Source: Candidatus Omnitrophota bacterium
GTDB taxonomy: Bacteria; Omnitrophota; Koll11; JAHIPI01
NCBI GenBank assembly: GCA_028718265.1
Contig: JAQUMG010000096.1
Span: 1-6,889 of the forward strand
DNA: 6,889 nucleotides
Reading direction: 5' to 3'
Made by a program: the position numbers and the translations under genes. Below are positions 1 to 5,402 of the stretch, piece after piece; position 1 is the first letter of the stretch, and every line of letters starts with the position of its first letter. The notes beneath the pieces were generated by a model. The model was not told where the DNA came from and made no database searches. It saw only the letters and a program-made list of their open reading frames with translations.

Positions 1-611
1 GCCGGAAATATCTCTATTACCCCGCCCCTTACCCTGAATTTTCCGCGCGAAAAATCGATGTCATTTCTCGAATAGTGTATATCAACCAGTTTCTTAAGTA
101 CCTCGTCCCTGTTAATTTTTTCGCCTTTTTCCAGAAAAACCAAAAGCCCGGCATAATCTTCGGGAGAACCCAGTCCGTATATAGAGGAAACACTGGCTAC
201 TATTATCACGTCACTCCGCGACATAAGCGAACTTGTGGCGGAAAGTCTCAGCTTGTCGATTTCGTCATTAATGGAAGCATCTTTTTCTATGTAAGTGTCC
301 GTCTGGGGAACATACGCCTCCGGCTGATAATAATCGTAGTAACTGACAAAATACTCAACGGCATTTTCCGGAAACAATTCTTTGAATTCGCTGTAAAGCT
401 GCGCCGCGAGCGTCTTATTATGGGATATTATCAGGGTCGGCTTTCTGACATTATTTATAACGTGGGCCAATGTGAAAGTTTTGCCCGAGCCGGTAACGCC
501 CAATAACGCCTGATAGCGATTGCCTTTCAGCACGCTGTCGGTGAGTTTTTTTATGGCTTCGGGCTGGTCGCCCTGCGGCGTTAAATTGCTTGTCAGTTTA
601 AACTCAGGCAT
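1..611 (-). CDS. uvrB: UvrABC excision nuclease subunit B (N-terminal third, cut by window edge)
   Basis: UvrB is the DNA-damage-verifying helicase-like subunit of nucleotide excision repair; it is loaded by UvrA and recruits UvrC for incision. The window holds 203 codons of a protein that is normally about 660-670 residues, and the frame is open to the edge. Visible landmarks are the N-terminal [17 protein letters not shown], the Walker A motif GVTGSGKT at residues 38-45, [13 protein letters not shown] at 64-76, the damage-binding beta-hairpin region with [12 protein letters not shown] at 91-102, and [14 protein letters not shown] at 135-148. The usual Cys or Ala of the SxIYGLG motif is Ser here. 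The ATG overlaps the nadC stop by one base (TAATG), which indicates translational coupling; this start agrees with the family N-terminus. No frameshift or stop interrupts the visible part. The missing helicase motifs and UvrC-binding tail lie outside the window. Confidence 0.97.
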   Translation of the reverse strand, partial: MPEFKLTSNLTPQGDQPEAIKKLTDSVLKGNRYQALLGVTGSGKTFTLAHVINNVRKPTLIISHNKTLAAQLYSEFKELFPENAVEYFVSYYDYYQPEAYVPQTDTYIEKDASINDEIDKLRLSATSSLMSRSDVIIVASVSSIYGLGSPEDYAGLLVFLEKGEKINRDEVLKKLVDIHYSRNDIDFSRGKFRVRGGVIEIFP

Positions 612-1492
612 TATATCACATCCAGAGAAAAGTCAAGCGCAGGAGCCGAATGCGTAAGAGCACCTATCGATATTCGTTCAATACCTGTCTTCGCGTATTC
701 TTCGGCATTGTCCAGATTTATGCCTCCGGAGGCTTCAAGTTTTATCTGCCGGCCTTTGGCGTCGCCGGCATTCCTTATTTTGACCGCTTCGCCTATCTTT
801 TCGGGGGACATGTTATCCAGCATTATGATATCCGCGCCGGCGGAAAGCGCCTCTTCCAGCTCGGCAATAGTTCTGACTTCAATTTCAATTTTTACGTTCT
901 TCTGAACACGCTTTTTCGCCGTCTGAACGGAATCCTTTATAACAGACGCTCCTTTCAAATTGGGCTTGAGCGCGCGCAATGCCGTTAAATGATTATCTTT
1001 GATCAGGACCTGGTCAAATAACCCGAATCTGTGATTTTTCCCTCCGCCCGCCCGGACGGCATATCTTTCGATGTAGCGCATATTGGGGGTGGTCTTCCGC
1101 GTGTCCATGATATCAACACTGTATTTCTTTACTTTGTCGACAAATTTTTTCGTAAGTGTCGCTATGCCGCTCGAACGGCTCAGGAGATTGAGCGCAACCC
1201 TTTCGCCTTTTAAGATAGAAGCCGCCGGCCCCTCCAGATATGCGATTGCTTTGCCCGGTTCGACAGAATCGCCGTCTTTGGAATTAAATTTTATCCTCAC
1301 ACCGGAATCGAGAATTCCATAAACAATTTCTATGAAAGATATGCCGGCCAGAATGCCGCTCGATCCGGATATTATGTCCGCCTTTACTCTAAGCTCCGAC
1401 GGTATGAGGAAAGCGGTAGTCAGATCTATCCTGCCTATGTCTTCCTTCAGTGCATTTCTGACGAAATCTATGACTTTGTCTTTTTCAAGCAT
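611..1492 (-). CDS. nadC: Nicotinate-nucleotide pyrophosphorylase (carboxylating), quinolinate phosphoribosyltransferase
   Basis: This cytosolic enzyme converts quinolinate and PRPP to nicotinate mononucleotide, CO2 and pyrophosphate, the step of de novo NAD synthesis where the pathways converge. The protein has 293 residues, near the family's usual size. An N-terminal domain (about 1-115) carries [10 protein letters not shown] (18-27), GILAG (46-50) and [17 protein letters not shown] (96-112). The alpha/beta barrel follows with [10 protein letters not shown] (130-139), [20 protein letters not shown] (147-166), IEIEVRT (202-208), DIIMLDNM (221-228), EASGGI (253-258) and ISIGALTHS (274-282). 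The basic residues of DTRKT and GGGxNHR form the phosphate and quinolinate site in this family. The stretch between DNH (166-168) and the IEIEV strand looks roughly ten residues longer than I remember for the family, a minor loop insertion. Its start is two bases past the upstream stop, with an AAGGAG eight bases ahead. No nadA or nadB is visible, so the source of quinolinate cannot be judged here. Confidence 0.97.
   Translation of the reverse strand: MLEKDKVIDFVRNALKEDIGRIDLTTAFLIPSELRVKADIISGSSGILAGISFIEIVYGILDSGVRIKFNSKDGDSVEPGKAIAYLEGPAASILKGERVALNLLSRSSGIATLTKKFVDKVKKYSVDIMDTRKTTPNMRYIERYAVRAGGGKNHRFGLFDQVLIKDNHLTALRALKPNLKGASVIKDSVQTAKKRVQKNVKIEIEVRTIAELEEALSAGADIIMLDNMSPEKIGEAVKIRNAGDAKGRQIKLEASGGINLDNAEEYAKTGIERISIGALTHSAPALDFSLDVI
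617..623 (-). promoter_or_regulatory. Ribosome binding site of uvrB, inside the end of nadC
   Basis: The minus strand reads GGATGTG five bases before the uvrB ATG, one mismatch from the consensus GGAGGTG. It lies in the last codons of nadC. Together with the TAATG stop/start overlap it supports this uvrB start and reinitiation by ribosomes finishing nadC. Confidence 0.6.
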
Positions 1493-1494
1493 AT

Positions 1495-2202
1495 TTACAA
1501 CTCCTTAAGCCGCCGCACTTCCTCACTGGTTAAATGCCGAAACTCACCGCGCCTAAGATTGCCTAACTTTAAAAATTCATACGACGCCCTCTCCAGGCTC
1601 TCTACGGGGTGTCCCAAAAAAAGAAACATATTCCTTATCTGCCTTTTTCTGCCTTCGTGTATCTCTATCAAAAGCTCAGTCTGTTCGTCGTCGCTCCTCA
1701 GAATTTCTATTTTGGCCGCCGCCGTTTTGCGGCCTTCTATGAACATCCCTTTTTCGAGGATATGTTTTTCTTTATCCGGAAGTCTGCCTTTGCAAATAAC
1801 CTTATACTTTTTTCTTATTTCGAATTTCGGGTGCGTCAATCTGTACGTAAGCTCGCCGTCGTTCGTAAGGAGCAATAACCCCGTAGTATCTTTATCCAGG
1901 CGGCCTACAGGATGCAATGTCCTCAGGGCCGCGGGGATCGCATCAAATACGGTTCTGCGTCTTTCGGGATCCGACTTTGACGTAATCACGCCGCGCGGCT
2001 TATTGAGAAGAATGTATATTTTTTTCCCGTGACGTTTTATCTTTACGCCGCCTACTATTATTTCGTCGCGTTCGGGATCTACGGCATGCCCTCTTTCGCG
2101 TATTATCTTTCCGTTTACGCTGACCCGGCCTTCTTCTATTATGGACGCTGCCTTCCGTCGCGAAGCCAGCCCTGCACGTGAAACAGCAACCTGCAATCGC
2201 AT
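1495..2202 (-). CDS. rluB: RsuA/RluB/RluE/RluF-family rRNA pseudouridine synthase, probably RluB-like
   Basis: Members of this family isomerise a single uridine in ribosomal RNA to pseudouridine. The protein has 235 residues. An S4 RNA-binding domain occupies about residues 1-48 (RLQVAVSRAGLASRRKA, then RVSVNGKII). The catalytic domain begins at LNKPRGVITS (66-75) and contains GRLDKDTTGLLLLTNDG (100-116), in which D103 is the expected catalytic aspartate. It continues with KKYKV (131-135), the conserved EGRKRQIRNMF (183-193) and a typical C-terminal LGNLRRGEFRHLTSEEV. The general architecture matches the family well, but the exact substrate (23S U2605 for RluB, 16S U516 for RsuA, or another site) cannot be read from motifs alone; the RluB symbol is the usual assignment for a single family member in a genome and is an inference. 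It begins one base after the valS stop (TAATATG) with AAGGAT ten bases ahead. Confidence 0.9.
   Translation of the reverse strand: MRLQVAVSRAGLASRRKAASIIEEGRVSVNGKIIRERGHAVDPERDEIIVGGVKIKRHGKKIYILLNKPRGVITSKSDPERRRTVFDAIPAALRTLHPVGRLDKDTTGLLLLTNDGELTYRLTHPKFEIRKKYKVICKGRLPDKEKHILEKGMFIEGRKTAAAKIEILRSDDEQTELLIEIHEGRKRQIRNMFLFLGHPVESLERASYEFLKLGNLRRGEFRHLTSEEVRRLKEL
1501..1506 (-). promoter_or_regulatory. Ribosome binding site of nadC, inside the end of the pseudouridine synthase gene
   Basis: The minus strand has AAGGAG eight bases ahead of the nadC ATG. It overlaps the last codons of the upstream gene, fixing the chosen nadC start and indicating coupled translation. Confidence 0.75.
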
Positions 2203-2203
2203 A

Positions 2204-4846
2204 TTATGATATATCCTTAAGATTCTCTTCCAGGCGCTTCAGCGTATTTTCCAGTTCGGCCTTCGAAGCCCTGTTTTTTTCCACTATATCGGCCGGCGCT
2301 CTGCCGACAAAATTTTTATCCTTTAACTTTGCTGCCAGCATTTCGATATTCTTTTTAATTTCATCCCGCTTCTTCTTAAGCCGGAGCGATTCTTTTTCGA
2401 AGTCAATAATGCCCTCGAGCGGAATGTACACCTCCGACATTTTTGAGGCCGCATAAGCGGAATGCGGCGGTTTTTTCAAACCCTTTCCTATCTCAAGCGA
2501 TTTCACTCTGCACAATCTTTTTATGTAAGGTTCGAATTCTTTCAGCGGTGCGCCGGTTTCCGCTTTTTTATAGGAAAGCACGGCATCTACTTCCGTCTTC
2601 GCGTCTATGTTCCACTCTGCGCGGATGTTACGTATGGCGGTCATCACCTCTATGATGTCGGCGACTTCTTCCTCTAATTCTTTAGATATAAATTGTTTCT
2701 GTAGATGCGGCCACGGGCCGGCCATTATCGGCTCGGCAGTATGCGGCAGGTTCTGCCAGATTTCTTCGGTAATAAAAGGCATAAAAGGATGCAGTATTCT
2801 TATTGATTTTTCGAGCACTTTATACAATATTACCTGAGTCGTTCTGTTTTCCTGCGAAAGTTTGGAAAATTCTATATACCAGTCGCAGAAATCGTGCCAG
2901 AAAAACTCATAGATACGGCTCGCCGCGTCGTTCAGTCTGTACTGCTCCAGACTTTTTGTCACGTCCGAAAGCGCCGAATAGAGCCGGCTCAGGATCCACC
3001 TGTCCGCTATGCTCAGTTTATTGTCTTTCGCATAAACGCAGAGGTCGACATTGATGTTTTCCCTGAGCACCGTCAAAATATAGCGCGAGGCATTCCAGAC
3101 CTTGTTGGCAAAATTCCTGCCGATTTCAAATTTCTTCGGAGACAGAAACACGTCCTGTCCTGTAGCAGTAATAATCACCATACTGAATCTTAAAGCATCC
3201 GCACCCACGGAATCTATTATTTCAAGCGGGTCTATTATATTCCCCAGCGATTTGGACATCTTTGTGCCGGTATCGTCCCTGACCGTACCATGAATATAGA
3301 CATCTCTGAAAGGTATTTCTTTCCGGAATTCCAGCCCTGCCATAATCATGCGCGCTACCCAGAAGAAAATTATCTCCTGTGCCGTAACAAGGGCATTGGT
3401 GGGATAAAAATATTCCAGGTCTTCGGATTCCTTCGGCCAGTAAAAAGTGGCAAAAGGCCACAGCCACGACGAGAACCACGTATCGAGAACGTCCGGATCC
3501 TGTTCTATGTTCGCAGCGCCGCATTTGGGGCATTTTTCGGGCTTTGTTCTTGAAACAATTACTCCTTCGCCTTTTTCCGTGCAGGCCGCACAGTAATAGA
3601 CAGGGATACGGTGCCCCCACCATATCTGCCGCGAGATACACCAATCCTGAATATTATCCATCCAGTTAAGATAAACCTTGGTCCAGCGGCTGGGATAAAA
3701 TTTTATTTTTCCTTTTTTCACGACATCTATCGCCGGTTTTGCCAGCGGCTTCCTTTTCACAACCCATTGCTTCGATAGATACGGTTCTACAATAGTGTGG
3801 CAACGGTAGCAGTGGCCGGCGGATAACGTGTGCGGTTCAATTTTTTCAAGCAGGCCTTTCTCTTTGAGGTCTTCAAGAATTACTTCGCGCGCTTCAAATC
3901 TGTCCATATCTTTATAGTCACCGGCATTTTCATTCATGCGGCCGTCCGGATGCATGACATTTATAAATTCAAGATTGTGCTTCTTGCCCATTGCATAGTC
4001 ATTCGGATCGTGAGCCGGCGTCACCTTGACGGCACCCGTCCCGAATTTCATATCTATCATAGGATCGGCTATTACTTTTATCTCGCGCCCTATCAAAGGC
4101 AGTATAAGCATCTTGCCTATGAGCTTTTTATAGCGTTTGTCTTTGGGGTTAACCGCTACGGCAGTATCTCCCAGCATTGTCTCGGGCCGCGTAGTTGCGA
4201 CTATCACAAACTCATCCGGATCATCTTTTAAGGGATATTTAAGGTAATATAAATTCCCGCGCAGCTCCCGGTGCGGCGCCTCTTCGTCCGACAGCGCAGT
4301 ATGACAGCGCGGGCACCAGTTGATTATATAGTTCCCCTGATATATAAGGCCCCTCTCGTATAAAGTTACAAATACTTCTATGACTGCCTTCGAATATGCC
4401 TCATCCATCGTAAATCGCGTACGTGACCAATCGCAGGACGCCCCGAGTTTTTTGAGCTGCTTTATTATAGTCGAACCGTATTCTTCTCTCCACTGCCACA
4501 CTCTTTCAACGAACTTGTCCCTGCCGAGGTCCTGCCTCTTAAGCCCTTCTTTCGCAATGCTCTTCTCGACGACATTTTGCGTGGCTATGCCGGCATGGTC
4601 AGTCCCCGGCATCCACAATGCCTCGCAACCTTCCATTCTTTTAAACCTGATTAATATGTCCTGAATTGTATTATTCAGCGCATGGCCCATGTGCAGTATG
4701 CCGGTGACATTGGGCGGGGGGATCATTATGCAATACGGCTTCTTATTGCGGTTTACCTTGGCGGCGAAAAGATTTTTATCTTCCCAGAACCTGTAAATCT
4801 TCTCTTCAACTGCTTTCGGATTATATACTTTGGACAGCTCTCTCAC
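2204..4846 (-). CDS. valS: Valyl-tRNA synthetase
   Basis: This cytosolic class Ia synthetase attaches valine to tRNA-Val and hydrolyses mischarged threonine. The 880-residue length is normal for bacterial ValRS. The Rossmann catalytic core carries PPPNVTGILHMGH (43-55), where HMGH is the HIGH signature. The inserted CP1 editing domain spans roughly 215-370, with ATTRPETMLGDTAV (217-230) and PAHDPNDY (277-284). The core resumes with ISRQIWWGHRIPVYYC (404-419), DVLDTWFSSWLWPF (452-465) and KMSKSLGN (529-536). Cysteine pairs suited to zinc are C178/C181, C346/C349 and C419/C422 with C439/C442. The anticodon-binding domain lies at about 610-760 (HPFMPFITEEIW, 686-697), and a C-terminal charged coiled-coil arm at about 815-878. 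Translation starts at GTG; the first residues RELSKVYNPKAVEEKIY match the family's usual N-terminus, and a TAA 21 bases upstream closes the frame. No strong Shine-Dalgarno precedes it, unlike its neighbours. Confidence 0.98.
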   Translation of the reverse strand: MRELSKVYNPKAVEEKIYRFWEDKNLFAAKVNRNKKPYCIMIPPPNVTGILHMGHALNNTIQDILIRFKRMEGCEALWMPGTDHAGIATQNVVEKSIAKEGLKRQDLGRDKFVERVWQWREEYGSTIIKQLKKLGASCDWSRTRFTMDEAYSKAVIEVFVTLYERGLIYQGNYIINWCPRCHTALSDEEAPHRELRGNLYYLKYPLKDDPDEFVIVATTRPETMLGDTAVAVNPKDKRYKKLIGKMLILPLIGREIKVIADPMIDMKFGTGAVKVTPAHDPNDYAMGKKHNLEFINVMHPDGRMNENAGDYKDMDRFEAREVILEDLKEKGLLEKIEPHTLSAGHCYRCHTIVEPYLSKQWVVKRKPLAKPAIDVVKKGKIKFYPSRWTKVYLNWMDNIQDWCISRQIWWGHRIPVYYCAACTEKGEGVIVSRTKPEKCPKCGAANIEQDPDVLDTWFSSWLWPFATFYWPKESEDLEYFYPTNALVTAQEIIFFWVARMIMAGLEFRKEIPFRDVYIHGTVRDDTGTKMSKSLGNIIDPLEIIDSVGADALRFSMVIITATGQDVFLSPKKFEIGRNFANKVWNASRYILTVLRENINVDLCVYAKDNKLSIADRWILSRLYSALSDVTKSLEQYRLNDAASRIYEFFWHDFCDWYIEFSKLSQENRTTQVILYKVLEKSIRILHPFMPFITEEIWQNLPHTAEPIMAGPWPHLQKQFISKELEEEVADIIEVMTAIRNIRAEWNIDAKTEVDAVLSYKKAETGAPLKEFEPYIKRLCRVKSLEIGKGLKKPPHSAYAASKMSEVYIPLEGIIDFEKESLRLKKKRDEIKKNIEMLAAKLKDKNFVGRAPADIVEKNRASKAELENTLKRLEENLKDIS
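2213..2218 (-). promoter_or_regulatory. Ribosome binding site of the pseudouridine synthase gene, inside the end of valS
   Basis: The minus strand has AAGGAT ten bases before the ATG, within the final valS codons. It supports the start placed one base after the valS stop and coupled translation of the two genes. Confidence 0.6.
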
Positions 4847-4896
4847 TTTACCGGTCTTTCTATTATTTTATTATGGCGATCAAGCAGACATAATCA

Positions 4897-4945
4897 GGTA
4901 ATAGCTCATAGCGTATAGCCTGGGCTATATCTATGAGCTATTACC
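4897..4945. repeat. 49-bp imperfect palindrome in the valS leader
   Basis: The arm GGTAATAGCTCATAG (4897-4911) is the exact reverse complement of 4931-4945. Inside it a second exact pair, TATAGCC (4914-4920) and GGCTATA (4923-4929), leaves a two-base tip (or a four-base CTGG loop if the last pair opens). Only CG on one side and T on the other are unpaired, giving about 22 base pairs in total. No T-run follows on either strand, so it is not a canonical intrinsic terminator. It fills much of the 122-bp spacer between the small membrane protein gene and valS. It could be a dispersed miniature palindrome, an mRNA processing or stability hairpin, or a regulatory leader structure; the sequence alone does not decide. 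Confidence 0.8.
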
Positions 4946-4968
4946 GGTATAAATTCAGATGTAAAAAT

Positions 4969-5307
4969 TTACGGCAGCGTTACTCCGCTTTCCATAGCGG
5001 GTACCTGCGGCTCCGGCATGGGAGCTGCTGGCTGCTGGCTAAGATTCTTAAACGTATTTTCAATAGCCGATAACTTGCGTTCAACGTCTTTGATCATGGC
5101 CTCGACCGATACCAATTTACTTTCGACTGTCGCGATCTTATCATTAGTGCCGGATGTCTTCGCTACGTTGGTCGCAATAGAGCTGACCTGCGATTTTAAA
5201 GACCCGATCTCCTTGTTCTGGTTGCCCAAAGCAATTAATACTATTACGAGGACAACCATGATGACTATCATCATCACCTGGCCGCCTTTGCCCGATACTC
5301 CTGCCAT
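4969..5307 (-). CDS. Small membrane-anchored coiled-coil protein of unknown function
   Basis: I do not recognise a family. The 112-residue protein opens with a short Gly/Lys segment (MAGVSGKGGQ, 1-10). One strongly hydrophobic helix follows, VMMIVIMVVLVIVLIALG (11-28), which reads as a membrane anchor or uncleaved signal-anchor, since no cleavage motif or lipobox cysteine is seen. Residues about 30-90 are polar with regularly spaced hydrophobics (IGSLKSQVSSIATNV, IATVESKLVSVEAMI, VERKLSAIENTF), as expected for a coiled coil. The tail (91-112) is rich in Pro, Ala and Met and likely disordered. There is no cysteine. An ideal Shine-Dalgarno (GGAGGTG) sits just ahead of the ATG, which argues that it is a genuine gene. 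By analogy with small single-helix coiled-coil proteins it may form oligomers at the membrane, with the coil most likely facing the periplasm, but that is a guess. It lies 95 bp after the citramalate synthase stop and 122 bp before valS. Confidence 0.8.
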   Translation of the reverse strand: MAGVSGKGGQVMMIVIMVVLVIVLIALGNQNKEIGSLKSQVSSIATNVAKTSGTNDKIATVESKLVSVEAMIKDVERKLSAIENTFKNLSQQPAAPMPEPQVPAMESGVTLP

Positions 5308-5311
5308 TTTG

Positions 5312-5318
5312 CACCTCC
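5312..5318 (-). promoter_or_regulatory. Strong ribosome binding site of the small coiled-coil protein
   Basis: The minus strand reads GGAGGTG, matching the anti-Shine-Dalgarno consensus, with AAA before the ATG at 5307. It is the strongest ribosome binding site in the window. It decides the start and supports the small, unrecognised reading frame as a real gene. Confidence 0.85.
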
Positions 5319-5332
5319 GATTTGCCCTCTAT

Positions 5333-5391
5333 TGCTCGTAAGCTGATTCGAGCACCCGCCACAACGCATCGGCGGGTCCGCCTATGGCGGA
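5333..5391. repeat. Cluster of three abutting hairpins after cimA
   Basis: Three inverted repeats lie end to end. TGCTCG (5333-5338) pairs with CGAGCA (5349-5354). ACCCGCC (5354-5360) pairs with GGCGGGT (5371-5377). TCCGCC (5377-5382) pairs with GGCGGA (5386-5391) around a TAT loop. An alternative pairing, GGCGG-GT-CCGCC (5371-5382), would exclude the last two. They fill most of the spacer between the cimA stop and the ribosome binding site of the small gene. No T-run follows, so this is not a standard terminator. The GGCGG/CCGCC pattern resembles the dispersed REP-type palindromes that sit between genes and can stabilise upstream mRNA; whether it is multicopy here cannot be seen. Confidence 0.6.
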
Positions 5392-5402
5392 AAGTCGAGG
5401 GG

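Noticed and set aside
75..506. 143-codon open frame on the plus strand
   Set aside because: It lies wholly opposite the well-conserved uvrB reading frame, matches no family I recognise and has no ribosome binding site; it is an antisense shadow.
1559..2032. 157-codon open frame on the plus strand
   Set aside because: It is antisense to the pseudouridine synthase gene, has low-complexity composition and no supporting start signal.
3222..3644. 140-codon minus-strand open frame inside valS
   Set aside because: It is an alternative frame of the valS catalytic core, which is itself continuous with all expected motifs, so it does not indicate a frameshift or nested gene.
4847..4968. T-box riboswitch ahead of valS
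   Set aside because: Aminoacyl-tRNA synthetase genes in some bacteria carry T-box leaders, but this spacer is short, is dominated by one simple palindrome and shows no recognisable T-box sequence or terminator/antiterminator pair.
4961..4972. GTAAA-AA-TTTAC inverted repeat at the stop of the small gene, with nearby T-run
   Set aside because: A five-base AT-only stem with a two-base loop is too weak for an intrinsic terminator, and the T-run is part of the stem rather than after it.
5144..5362. 72-codon minus-strand frame overlapping the small coiled-coil gene
   Set aside because: It would be out of frame with the gene that has the strong ribosome binding site, and its predicted start lies within the hairpin cluster without a Shine-Dalgarno.
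5308..5402. Promoter for the small gene (TTGTGG followed 17 bases later by TTACGA on the minus strand)
   Set aside because: The -10 match is poor and the elements fall inside the hairpin cluster; not enough to call a promoter.
5333..5402. tRNA remnant suggested by a TGCTCGAATC string on the minus strand
   Set aside because: The string resembles a T-arm only superficially; no acceptor, D or anticodon arm can be fitted to the surrounding bases.
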